A stretch of 64,000 nt of DNA, taken from assembly GCF_009600985.1 (NCBI RefSeq), contig NZ_VDFP01000001.1:124001-188000 (forward strand), in the 5' to 3' direction. The notes beneath the pieces were generated by a model. That model ran no database searches. It saw only the letters and a program-made list of their open reading frames with translations, and was not told the DNA's origin. Shown piece after piece: positions 1 through 8,311 of this stretch (its first letter is position 1; each line of letters starts with the position of its first letter). Source of the stretch: Companilactobacillus halodurans. Lineage in GTDB: Bacteria; Bacillota; Bacilli; Lactobacillales; Lactobacillaceae. A program made the position numbers and the translations under genes.

Positions 1-943
1 TAATCTTTAAGCTGGAAATATTAAAAGTCAATTTACCAGAAACATCATCAGAAACATCGCCTAACAAATTTGTAGCATTAGCATCTTCACCAAAGGCTTT
101 GAGAAATTGCAATACCTTAATATCAGGATAGACGTCACTCAAGGCAATACCCAATCTAACTACAGCATTGACTCCTTGTGGTGCATTCATTGCGTGAACA
201 GATTTTCCGGCAACTTCAATTTGACCATCTTGGTGTTCAGCCTCAAAGTTATGATTTTGTAAAGCAGCATATACTTCAGCTTGTTTTGGACCATCATAAA
301 TAGCTTTTCCAGGTACAGCATTAAAGGCATTTTCTAAGTCAATGTTCAATTCATTTGAACCAGGACCAGTTAGATATGACTGTTGCAAGCCCTTTTCAGC
401 ATAAATCAATGGAAATTCTGCATCGGGAGCAATTCCCATATCGATGGGATCTTCTTTCTTATTGTATTCTGCCAAACATCTCCATAAGATTTCTTCATCA
501 GTCCCAAAAATCACTCGAATTTTCTTATTGAATTTATAACCTTTATCAAGAATTGCTTTGATAGCATAAATAGCTGCAATCGTAGGACCTTTATCGTCTT
601 GAGTGCCACGACCATAAAGTTTATCATCCTTTTGCGTTAATTTATAAGGTTCAACATCCCAAGCCTCTAAGTTTCCCGCTGGGACTTCATCCAAATGACC
701 AACGATTCCAAAAGTTTGGTCGCCTTCACCGATGTCAGCATAGCCATAATAACCGTTTGGATCTTCAAAAGTTTTGAAACCTAGCTTTTCAACTAAGGAC
801 AAAGCTTCATCTAAAGCCTTCTTAGGTCCTTTTCCAAATGGTGCTTTAGATTCTTTGGGCTCATTGAACGAAGCAATTCCAACTAACTTGCTTAAATCAT
901 TAATAGCCTCTTCTTGAATTTGATCTGTAATAAACTTTTCCAT
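1..943 (-). CDS. M20-family metallodipeptidase (Sapep/PepV-like), 3' end outside window
   Basis: This gene encodes a cytoplasmic zinc or manganese dipeptidase that releases amino acids from short peptides. The start is the ATG complementary to 941-943, and about 314 codons are visible before the window edge removes the C-terminus; the family is usually about 440-470 residues. Metal-site motifs typical of the family are visible: HLDEVPAG (about residues 83-90), GRGTQDDKG (about 111-119) and GTDEE (about 147-151), followed by APDAEFP. It lies 33 bp downstream of the YfcC-type transporter on the same strand, so the two are probably co-transcribed. PepV and the Sapep-type dipeptidases share these motifs and I cannot separate them here; family assignment is firm. 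Confidence 0.88.
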   Translation of the reverse strand, partial: MEKFITDQIQEEAINDLSKLVGIASFNEPKESKAPFGKGPKKALDEALSLVEKLGFKTFEDPNGYYGYADIGEGDQTFGIVGHLDEVPAGNLEAWDVEPYKLTQKDDKLYGRGTQDDKGPTIAAIYAIKAILDKGYKFNKKIRVIFGTDEEILWRCLAEYNKKEDPIDMGIAPDAEFPLIYAEKGLQQSYLTGPGSNELNIDLENAFNAVPGKAIYDGPKQAEVYAALQNHNFEAEHQDGQIEVAGKSVHAMNAPQGVNAVVRLGIALSDVYPDIKVLQFLKAFGEDANATNLLGDVSDDVSGKLTFNISSLKI

Positions 944-976
944 TCTAAAATTCCCCTAAAAATTTATTTAAATAAC

Positions 977-2482
977 TTATTTAAACATTGAGCAAACAAC
1001 TAAGAACACAGCAACAACTACAAACAAAATAGCGACTAATTTCCACATGTACTTCCACCATTTAACAATGTCGACGTGGCCAATTGCTAAAGCGCCCATT
1101 ACGATACCAGAAGTTGGCGTAATCAAGTTGACCAACCCAGAAGCTGATTGATAGGCGGTAATAACTAGTGAACCATCAACGCCAGAGAATTTGCCCAATG
1201 GTCCCATAATTCCCATGGTAGCTGCAGCAAGTCCGGAAGTCGATGGAATCAAAAATGACATTGGAATGTAGAAAATATAAGTCAAAACGATGAAAACACC
1301 AGCTGAAAGGTTTTGTAGGCCAGTTTCACCAGCGTGCAAAACGGTGGCAGTGATATATCCATTATTCATAATAACTTGAATCCCACGTGCGACCGCCACG
1401 ATAATAGCAACGCTTAGAAAATCATTCATTCCGCCTAAAAAGGCATCGATATATTCAGACTCTTTCATGCCAAAGACAAACATAATCACAACTGACATCA
1501 TCAAGAATAACGTCGTGATTTCAGTAAAGTACCAAGTTCCTAAAGGAGCTAAATCTTTACCAATCAAAGCACCTAAGAATGGTACATTGGTTAACCACTT
1601 AGTGAAGTGGTCAAAGAAAGTCCAATTTGGATTCAAACTTGACCATGGAATCAAACTAGCAATCATTACAATAAAAGTTAAAGCAAAGAGCCAAAGCACA
1701 GCTTTTTGTTTCTTAGTTAATTTTTGACCAACAGTTCTTTCAGCCATGGAAAATTCACGTAAGTCCTTTTCACGGCGTTCAAAAACATATGATTGTGAAG
1801 GATCTTTTTTGATTTTATCTGCATAGCGCATAACATAAATGATACTAATTGCTGTTACAATAATCAGCAAGATAAAACGTGGAATCAATCCCTTACCTGG
1901 TGAAATATTGATTGTCTGTGAAGCAACTCCAGTAGCAAAAGGGTTAACTGTCGATGCTAAACAACCAACTTGAGAGCCAATCAAAGCTATAGAAATAGCC
2001 GTTATCGAATCATAACCAACACTGATCATGACCGGAATCAAGATTGGATAAAAAGCAATCGTCTCTTCACCCATACCATATGTTGACCCACCGATGGCAA
2101 ATAATATCATTAAAATTGGAATCAAAGCTTTTTCTTTACCTTGATACTTTTGAACAGTGGAACTAATTCCATCATCCAAAGCCTTCGTTTTATTGACGAC
2201 TCCTAAGAATCCACCAATTACTAAGATAAAGAGTGAAACTGAAATTGAACCTTCAGTCTCAGAAGTTCCAACCATACCATTGATTGGAGCCAGAAAAACA
2301 TCCCAGATTCCTTGAGGACTGCTTGTTCGGGCTTTGTATGTACCTGCAATAATATTTCCCGCTTTAGTGGTTGCATACTGTCCTGCGGGGATAATCCAAG
2401 TCAAAACTGCGACTAGAATTATTAGGAAAAACAAAATAGTATAAGCCGATGGCATTTGCCATTTTTTGGTTTTCTTTCCCAT
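977..2482 (-). CDS. YfcC family membrane transporter
   Basis: A 501-residue, very hydrophobic protein with about 12 predicted membrane segments. It starts with a short basic N-terminus and a first helix at about residues 13-32. Its composition and the glycine/serine-rich segments (for example GGSTYGMGEET and PSTSGLAAATMG) fit the YfcC family, related to DcuC/AbgT-type carriers of carboxylates and peptides. The start is supported by GGAGGG eight bases upstream of the ATG. A metallodipeptidase follows immediately, suggesting uptake of dipeptides or acylated amino acids that the peptidase then cleaves; that substrate is inference. A palindromic operator-like site lies about 110 bp upstream. Confidence 0.85.
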   Translation of the reverse strand: MGKKTKKWQMPSAYTILFFLIILVAVLTWIIPAGQYATTKAGNIIAGTYKARTSSPQGIWDVFLAPINGMVGTSETEGSISVSLFILVIGGFLGVVNKTKALDDGISSTVQKYQGKEKALIPILMILFAIGGSTYGMGEETIAFYPILIPVMISVGYDSITAISIALIGSQVGCLASTVNPFATGVASQTINISPGKGLIPRFILLIIVTAISIIYVMRYADKIKKDPSQSYVFERREKDLREFSMAERTVGQKLTKKQKAVLWLFALTFIVMIASLIPWSSLNPNWTFFDHFTKWLTNVPFLGALIGKDLAPLGTWYFTEITTLFLMMSVVIMFVFGMKESEYIDAFLGGMNDFLSVAIIVAVARGIQVIMNNGYITATVLHAGETGLQNLSAGVFIVLTYIFYIPMSFLIPSTSGLAAATMGIMGPLGKFSGVDGSLVITAYQSASGLVNLITPTSGIVMGALAIGHVDIVKWWKYMWKLVAILFVVVAVFLVVCSMFK

Positions 2483-2590
2483 TAATTCAACCCTCCATTA
2501 TTTAATATAAACTCAGGATATACGATAAAATCGCCTATTACAATGATTTGCATCAAAATACTTTTATGGTCATGTTTTCAAGAACAGTTG

Positions 2591-2604
2591 TGCAAACGTT
2601 TGCA
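2591..2604. promoter_or_regulatory. palindromic LacI/CcpA-type operator
   Basis: The 14-bp perfect palindrome TGCAAACGTTTGCA lies between the leftward yfcC gene and the rightward gene at 2649. It matches the CcpA cre consensus except for the outer W positions, and also resembles operators of other LacI-family regulators. It lies 45 bp before the rightward start and about 109 bp before the yfcC start. No regulator gene is adjacent. Confidence 0.55.
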
Positions 2605-2648
2605 AAATATTACAATATTAATAAGTATTCTAAAAAGGAGCGATTAAA

Positions 2649-3191
2649 ATGACTGATACGATGGAATTTGGTAAAAAAATCAATCATCGTCCAATTATTG
2701 TAAGCCTTATTTTAAGCTTAATTGCTGGTGGATTAGGATTAATCGCCAATTTCAAAGTAAGTTTAGCATTATTTTTTATAATGCTTTTTCTCTGTATTTG
2801 CGTTTACTTTCCAATTTATCTTCGTGATTTATTTGGCCATTGGCAGTTAGAAAATCATGGAATTTCTTACTATAAGATGGACTCGTATTTAGACAAATTA
2901 AAAATGATTTTATTTCCCAAAAATGTAGATTTTCAATTTATCAGTTATTCACAAATCAAAAATTTTAAAGTTATCGAAGAAGACAAAGATTATTCATTAG
3001 AGAACCTCTTAACAATCAAACCTGCTAAGCAATCGATTTTTCCTTGGTCAAGAAAACCCTTTTTCTTAAAATTGGAACTCAATCAAAGCGAAATCGATTT
3101 AGACCTTTCTTACGATCAGCTTCATGACAAACAAAATGCCCTCTTTCGCTTGGCTACAGCTTTAAAATTCTTAAAACAAAAAATTGATTAA
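2649..3191 (+). CDS. membrane protein of unknown function, possibly EbsA-like
   Basis: A 180-residue protein with two adjacent hydrophobic segments (about residues 15-33 and 37-58) followed by a soluble, beta-rich C-terminal region of about 120 residues. This layout, two helices and then a PH-like domain, resembles the EbsA family of lactobacilli and enterococci, but I recognise no diagnostic motif, so that name is tentative. The start has AAAGGAG upstream (about 2635-2641). It is a single-gene unit: the operator-like palindrome lies upstream and a strong terminator follows, overlapping the end of the convergent thioesterase gene. Confidence 0.6.
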   Translation: MTDTMEFGKKINHRPIIVSLILSLIAGGLGLIANFKVSLALFFIMLFLCICVYFPIYLRDLFGHWQLENHGISYYKMDSYLDKLKMILFPKNVDFQFISYSQIKNFKVIEEDKDYSLENLLTIKPAKQSIFPWSRKPFFLKLELNQSEIDLDLSYDQLHDKQNALFRLATALKFLKQKID

Positions 3192-3201
3192 AGCAATTTT
3201 G

Positions 3202-3699
3202 TTAATCCAGCGATAGATGACTCAAGAAGTCATCTTTTTTTTGAAAATTTTCTCGACGCTCTATTAAACGTTTTGCAAAACCTGCACAAAGGTACTGTTC
3301 TTCTTTTGTTTCTGGTACAAGTTTTGGCATCTCTAAAGATTTATTTGAACGCAAAGCGACTAAAGTACAAAAGCTTGTAAAAGCAATCTCTGAAGTATCA
3401 TCTTTTAAATCCTGACTGATGATTTTTGTGAAAACCTCAATTTGTCTGCCGCTGATTCCTGTTACGATTGATTCGATTTTGATATGTTTCTCAGTAGTGA
3501 TTGGGTGCCAAAAATTGACATGGTCATAACCTGCTGTTGCAATTTTTCCATGTACGACTTTAAAACTGGCCAAACCAGCATTTTCATCCAATAGACTTAA
3601 AGTTTTACCACCAAAAAGCGTCTGTTTATCGTTTAAATCAGCTGCAAAGACGATTCTTTCACTGATAGTTTTTGTTTCCTGACAAGTGATTTGTTTCAT
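3202..3699 (-). CDS. acyl-CoA thioesterase (hotdog fold, YkhA-like)
   Basis: A 165-residue single hotdog-domain protein that probably hydrolyses acyl-CoA thioesters in the cytoplasm. The signature region is at about residues 23-45: LFGGKTLSLLDENAG, in which the Asp near residue 38 matches the catalytic acid of YkhA/YciA-type thioesterases. A second conserved stretch, GYDHVNFWHPI, follows at about 57-67. Length is normal for the family. It is divergent from the small gene at 3804 and convergent with the gene at 2649, whose terminator hairpin lies inside its last codons. Natural substrate unknown. Confidence 0.85.
   Translation of the reverse strand: MKQITCQETKTISERIVFAADLNDKQTLFGGKTLSLLDENAGLASFKVVHGKIATAGYDHVNFWHPITTEKHIKIESIVTGISGRQIEVFTKIISQDLKDDTSEIAFTSFCTLVALRSNKSLEMPKLVPETKEEQYLCAGFAKRLIERRENFQKKDDFLSHLSLD
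3216..3242 (+). terminator. Rho-independent terminator of the 2649 gene
   Basis: A perfect 7-bp stem, GATGACT with AGTCATC, has a five-base loop and is followed by eight T. It lies within the last codons of the convergent thioesterase gene. Confidence 0.85.
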
Positions 3700-3803
3700 T
3701 TAGCTACCTCACATTTTTTAATCAAATAATTATATTTTAACTTTTCAAATTTCGATTTCAAATTTATATTATAATATCATTAATAACAATTCTGGAGGGA
3801 AAT

Positions 3804-4067
3804 ATGGCTTTTCTACTTTGGTATACGAATTATTTTATCGATATAAACTCTGATAATTCAGTTGATCCTCGAACAATCGAATCAATTGGAGAATTAGGCA
3901 ACGTATCCACTAACGGGAACAATACCGCTTGGCACATCCAATCTCAGTTGGGTGAAGAGGATTTTAATAGACATTTGAATAAAATTTTGACAGATAATAC
4001 CAAAATTAATCCCGATGATGTCACAGTTACCAAGGGCATTGATGGAGGACCATTTAAAATGCTTTAG
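3804..4067 (+). CDS. small hypothetical protein
   Basis: An 87-residue soluble, acidic protein that I do not recognise. The start follows a good GGAGGG six bases upstream, a TATAAT box lies at 3770-3775, and a clear terminator follows, so it looks like a genuine single-gene transcription unit. It has a moderately hydrophobic N-terminus (MAFLLWYTNYF) and then a polar, Asn/Asp-rich body with no cysteines and no membrane helix. No function is proposed. Confidence 0.65.
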   Translation: MAFLLWYTNYFIDINSDNSVDPRTIESIGELGNVSTNGNNTAWHIQSQLGEEDFNRHLNKILTDNTKINPDDVTVTKGIDGGPFKML

Positions 4068-4096
4068 ACGAACTCAATTAATTGGGTTCGTTTTTT
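4068..4096 (+). terminator. Rho-independent terminator
   Basis: The hairpin arms ACGAACTCAATT and AATTGGGTTCGT pair with a single G-U and lead into six T. It directly follows the stop of the 3804 gene. Confidence 0.88.
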
Positions 4097-4179
4097 GTTA
4101 ATTATTTTTAAGGTTATTGTTCACAAGAATAAGTAAAAAATTATATAATATATAAAATTAGTTTAAAAAGGAGTACTTT

Positions 4180-5767
4180 ATGATTCTTATTGCACTTTCT
4201 GCTGTTATTTTGCCGTTAGTTTTATTAGGCATTCTCAACATGCCGGCTACCAAAGGGATGTCGATCAGTGCATTTATCGTTTTATTAGAAGGTTATTTCA
4301 TCTGGAAAATGCCCTCAAAAGTTTTATTAGCTTCAATTTTTCAATCCATCCACAAAGCCTTGCCGATCCTTTGGATTCTCTTTGGAGCATTGATGATGTT
4401 GACTACCCTTCAACACACTGGTGCAATTGAACGAATCAATTCAGGGTTTCACAAAATATCTGCTGACATGCGCCTACAACTAATCTTAGTAGCATTTTTA
4501 TTTGGAGGCTTAATTGAGGGTGTTTCAGGATTTGGAACACCTGCCATGGTCACAGCGCCATTATTGATTGCTCTAGGATTTTCACCCATGGCCGCGGTTA
4601 CGCTTGCCTTAGTAGCTGATTCAACGCCCGCATCATTTGGAGCAGTTGGTACGCCATTGACAGTTGGATTAAGCAATGTCAGTGAAAAAGCTGATTTCTT
4701 GAATGCCATTGGTCAACGCATCACGCAACTAGATTTGTTCTCAGGTACTTTTATGCCCCTATTACTAATCTTCATGTTAACGTTTTTATTTGGCAAAAAA
4801 AGACGATAACCGGTTAAAAGACTTCTTAATGCTCATACCTTGGAGTCTCTTTATCGGATTGGTTTATAGTCTCTTCGCCCTTCTAGTTTCATTTATGGTC
4901 AGTTACGAATTTGTTGCTATCCTTGCACCTTTTGCCACAATCATCGTAGCAATCGTTTCAATCAAATTGAAATTACTTCTACCTAAATCAGTCTTTGAAA
5001 CGCCCTGGACGATTTCTAAAAAGAAAATCAAAGATGATGCCTCAATGTCTTTACTGACTGCCTGGTCGCCATATATTGTGGTTATACTCATGCTTTTAGC
5101 GACAAGAACGATTGCACCACTGAAAAGATTCTTAACTGAGACTTTGAATCTTTCTTGGACTACAATCCTTGGGTTCAAGCAAATCAACTCTGACTGGGAA
5201 TTTCTTTATTCACCTGGAACGCTTTTAACTATCGCCGTTATAATTGGACTCTTGATTCAAGTAAAGTCGCTCAAAAGCTTTTTGCCAACAGCTAAAAAAG
5301 TTGTCTTTTCTATGAAATCAACTGCACTGGCCCTAATCGTAACCTTGATTATGGTTCAAATCTTTACTAACTCAGAATTGAATACGACAAACTTACCAAG
5401 CATGCCTATGTATATTGCCAAGGTGATTTCCAAATACCTATCATCTATCTGGATTATCATTGCGCCATTCTTGGGTCAATTAGGTTCATTTGTAACTGGT
5501 AGTACAACTGTTTCAACCTTGACTTTCGGACAGATTCAAGCTGACATTGCTTCTAAAGCTGGCGTCGGTCAAGATCTTGTCTTAGCTGCCCAATTAATTG
5601 GGGCCGCTGCTGGTAACATGATCTGTGTTCACAATATCGTTTCCGTTAGTTCTGTCGTTGGTCTATCAGGTCAAGAAGGAAATATTCTACGTAAAACAGT
5701 TGCTCCAGCTTTAATTTATGGATTATTAGTTGGTATTGTCGGATTTATTTTCACTCTCTTCATCTAA
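4180..5767 (+). pseudogene. lctP: L-lactate permease (LctP family), split by a +1 frameshift
   Basis: Two overlapping frames (4180-4809 and 4790-5767) together encode one LctP-type lactate/H+ symporter of about 530 residues, the family's usual length. The N-terminal part carries the LctP signature GLIEGVSGFGTPAMVTAPLL; the C-terminal part carries the remaining membrane helices, including GQLGSFVTGSTTVSTLTFG. The break is at the A7 run 4795-4801: removing one A joins ...FGKK to DDNRLKD... in frame. The second frame has only a TTG and no ribosome-binding site of its own, so separate translation is unlikely. A TATAAT box lies at 4144-4149 and AAAAGGAG precedes the start. It could be a true inactivation, a phase-variable or slippage site, or a homopolymer sequencing error. 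Confidence 0.85.
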
Positions 5768-5858
5768 CTAAAGATAAGTAAGGACTTTCTTCTAAGCCAT
5801 TTCCTCTATTAGGTGTATTATTCAAATCAGGAAATCAACTGTTTTGGAGGAACTAAAA

Positions 5859-6230
5859 ATGGAAATGGGTTCATTGGCCGAATGGGTCGAAGGTCTAGGA
5901 GAGTTATTAGCTGTTTGCGTAGCATTATTTTTGCCATATTATCAAGCTTGTAAAAAGAAACAAGAAAAAAATCAACGAGCTAAACAAGTGATAATCGGCA
6001 CTTCAAAAACCATTTTGGAACTAAATAATATTCAAAAATCTATCGAATTTGATGAGCTAAAAACCTTTGTGGCCGTTTATTCAGTTTTAACAACTAATGA
6101 TGCTACGATTAAAATTATGGATTTAGGCAATGAAATTTTGACAATCATCGGTGATGAGAATGTTTTGGATGATTCACAAAAAAGTAAGATTAGAAATTTA
6201 CAAAATGAAATTAAATTAATAAAGATTTAA
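5859..6230 (+). CDS. small hypothetical protein with N-terminal hydrophobic segment
   Basis: A 123-residue protein of unknown function. I place the start at the ATG at 5859 because TTGGAGG lies eight bases upstream; a TTG further upstream would include the ribosome-binding site in the coding region. Residues of about 12-28 are hydrophobic (ELLAVCVALFLPYY), followed by a Lys/Gln-rich stretch and a helical C-terminal half. The pattern, one membrane anchor and a short cytoplasmic helix, is common in small accessory proteins. Not recognised. Confidence 0.6.
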   Translation: MEMGSLAEWVEGLGELLAVCVALFLPYYQACKKKQEKNQRAKQVIIGTSKTILELNNIQKSIEFDELKTFVAVYSVLTTNDATIKIMDLGNEILTIIGDENVLDDSQKSKIRNLQNEIKLIKI

Positions 6231-6292
6231 CAGCAAACCAAAATTTTTCATATGTTATGATTATAATTATTGAATTAAGGAGGTTTTGGTTT

Positions 6293-6457
6293 ATGAACAG
6301 CGCTGTTAAGCTTATTATTGGCATTATTGTAATAGCAATTATTTTACTGCTCGCAATTGTTACGGGAACAAAAAGCACCAATTCATCGGAAATTAAGACG
6401 ACGCCAAAAACTGAAAAAATAGCCCAAGCAAATAAGAATATGATAACTATTCTTTAA
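6293..6457 (+). CDS. small single-pass membrane protein
   Basis: A 54-residue peptide starting at the ATG at 6293, eight bases after a strong AAGGAGG; longer upstream starts lack such a site. Residues of about 6-24 form one hydrophobic helix (LIIGIIVIAIILLLAIVTG), followed by a polar tail rich in Thr, Ser and Lys. It lies 62 bp after the 5859 gene and ends just before a strong shared terminator. Function unknown; it may be co-expressed with the 5859 gene. Confidence 0.55.
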   Translation: MNSAVKLIIGIIVIAIILLLAIVTGTKSTNSSEIKTTPKTEKIAQANKNMITIL

Positions 6458-6461
6458 AATC

Positions 6462-6520
6462 AAAAGGGGGTCTTCTTAGTTGGATTAATTAATTCCAACT
6501 AGGAAGATCCCCTTTTATTT
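6462..6520. terminator. bidirectional Rho-independent terminator
   Basis: A long inverted repeat (AAAAGGGG-TCTTC-TAGTTGGA arms with one bulged base) spans 6462-6516 with A/T tracts on both sides. It sits between the rightward 6293 gene and the leftward pyrD, so it can end transcription from both. Confidence 0.88.
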
Positions 6521-6524
6521 CTAT

Positions 6525-7676
6525 CTATTCTTCATGAAATGACGCACCAGAATTAGCGTCTAATTCGATTTTTTCATTTTCAAGCTCAGTTACTTCAATG
6601 TCCTTGCTATCACGTACTGGTTGTTTTGAAATACTATCAGAATAATCTAATTGATCTAATACTTTTTCATTCGACAAATATTGGTTGATTCTGTTCAAAA
6701 GCGTAGGCCCGTTGTAGATAAAGCCTGTGTACACTTGAACCAAACTAGCGCCAGCCATCAAAGCTGCCTTTGCATCTTCTGGCGTAAAGACTCCACCTGA
6801 AAACATGATAGGCAGATCAGGATAGTTTTGGTGAATAGCCTTTGTTAGACTCAATGATTTTTTAAAAATAGGCTTTCCACTCAATCCACCGCCTTCATTA
6901 TGATGAGGCGATTGCAAATTATTGTGGATTGAACTTGGATTAGATGCCGTATTAGTCAAAATGATTCCGTCCATCAAGCCACCCGTTTCTTTGAGCAATT
7001 CCAATAATTTTTCAGTAGTAATATCATTCCCAAATTTACAAAAAACAGGTTCTTTAATATGTAAATTATGAATTTCTTGTAAAAGCTTTTTTGCGACTGG
7101 AATCTCTTGTAAAGTGGTGACGCCCTTTTGATTAGGACAACTTTGATTCAAAGCGATGTAGTCAGCAAATGAATGGATTTGGCGAATATCTTCTACCATT
7201 TCAGCAATCATATCTTCACTATCCAGACCATGTCCTGGAGCGACACTGATACCTAATTTAACGTGTCTAGGCGTATTAGCAAGATGCTTTCTAGTTTCTT
7301 CAACGCCCAAATTATTTAAACCCATTCGATTAATAATCGCATTATCTTCTGGCAAACGAAAAATTCGTTTTTTCTTGTTTCCCGGTTGATTATTTTTAGT
7401 GATACTGCCAATTTCAACAAAACCTGCCCCTAAAGCACCTAGACTATTGTAAAATTCGGCTTTTTTGTCGAAACCAGCGGCAATTCCAATTGGTGAATCA
7501 AAGGTTACGCCTTTGACGGTAACTTTCAGATTATCAAATTTTTTAGTTCGAAAAATCTTTTTTAAAACTTCGGGAGTCTGATTGAACATTTTCAATCCTG
7601 AAGCCACGATCTGATGGTCAACTTCTGGATCCATTTTGAAAATTGCTGGTCGCACTAACTTATATAGGTCCATCAT
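6525..7676 (-). CDS. pyrD: dihydroorotate dehydrogenase, class 2-type
   Basis: An FMN enzyme that oxidises dihydroorotate to orotate in UMP synthesis. The N-terminal helical extension (residues 1-45, LYKLVRPAIFKMDPEV) and the motifs GIAAGFDK, EIGSITKNNQPGN and INRMGLNNLG match class 2, membrane-associated, quinone-linked enzymes. At the catalytic-base position, where class 2 enzymes have Ser, the sequence is LNQSCPN with Cys180, as in class 1 enzymes. It is 383 residues, longer than the usual 340 or so, because of an acidic C-terminal tail of about 50 residues. Its ATG overlaps the pyrE stop (ATGA), and it is the last gene of the pyr operon. Confidence 0.95.
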   Translation of the reverse strand: MMDLYKLVRPAIFKMDPEVDHQIVASGLKMFNQTPEVLKKIFRTKKFDNLKVTVKGVTFDSPIGIAAGFDKKAEFYNSLGALGAGFVEIGSITKNNQPGNKKKRIFRLPEDNAIINRMGLNNLGVEETRKHLANTPRHVKLGISVAPGHGLDSEDMIAEMVEDIRQIHSFADYIALNQSCPNQKGVTTLQEIPVAKKLLQEIHNLHIKEPVFCKFGNDITTEKLLELLKETGGLMDGIILTNTASNPSSIHNNLQSPHHNEGGGLSGKPIFKKSLSLTKAIHQNYPDLPIMFSGGVFTPEDAKAALMAGASLVQVYTGFIYNGPTLLNRINQYLSNEKVLDQLDYSDSISKQPVRDSKDIEVTELENEKIELDANSGASFHEE

Positions 7677-8311
7677 TTACCCCAACTTTCCGGATTCTCA
7701 TACCATTGCTGCAACAATTCCATATCATTTTCTTCAACGTAATCTTGATCTTGGGCAACTTTAATCATGGTTGGATAATCAGTCAAAGTGAACAACTTAG
7801 TTCGTTCATCGGCAAAGTTTTGCGTACTTTCTGGTAGGTCATATGAGAAGATAGCAACGGTTCCAATTACTTCTCCGCCTTCTTCTCGAATGGCTTTCAC
7901 AGCCTTTAAAATACTGCCACCAGTTGAAATTAAATCATCGATTAAAACAACTTTGTCGCCTTTTTGCAAACGGCCTTCAATTTGACTCTTTTTACCATGA
8001 TCCTTTTTTTGAGGACGCACATAGTTAAGCGGCAAATTTAAAATATTGGAAACGCCTGTGGCATGAGGGATGCCCGCTGTAGCAACTCCACCAATAACTT
8101 CTGCTTCCGGATACTTTTCTTTAATCAATTCAGCTAAATCATGAGCAATTGTTTGGCGAAACTGAGGATAAGCAATAGTCAAACGATTATCAGTATAAAT
8201 CGGCGACTTGATTCCACTAGCCCACGTGAATGGTTCCTTAGGACTTAAAGTCACCGCCTTAATCCTTAATAATTGACTTGCAATATTGTTCGCAACAGCA
8301 AATTTATCCAT
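7673..8311 (-). CDS. pyrE: orotate phosphoribosyltransferase
   Basis: Transfers orotate to PRPP to give OMP, the fifth step of UMP synthesis. The 212-residue protein shows the PRPP-binding motif VVLIDDLISTGG at about residues 121-132 and the N-terminal FTWASGIKSPIYTDNR region typical of PyrE. It overlaps pyrF by one base and pyrD by four, so translation is probably coupled. Length is normal for the family. Confidence 0.97.
   Translation of the reverse strand: MDKFAVANNIASQLLRIKAVTLSPKEPFTWASGIKSPIYTDNRLTIAYPQFRQTIAHDLAELIKEKYPEAEVIGGVATAGIPHATGVSNILNLPLNYVRPQKKDHGKKSQIEGRLQKGDKVVLIDDLISTGGSILKAVKAIREEGGEVIGTVAIFSYDLPESTQNFADERTKLFTLTDYPTMIKVAQDQDYVEENDMELLQQWYENPESWGK

Noticed and set aside
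4449..4709. Minus-strand 86-codon open frame within lctP
   Set aside because: It is a shadow of the LctP coding sequence, with no ribosome-binding site and no natural protein composition.
4790..5767. Second half of lctP as a separate gene
   Set aside because: Starts only at TTG without a ribosome-binding site and carries just the C-terminal half of the permease; better explained by a frameshift.
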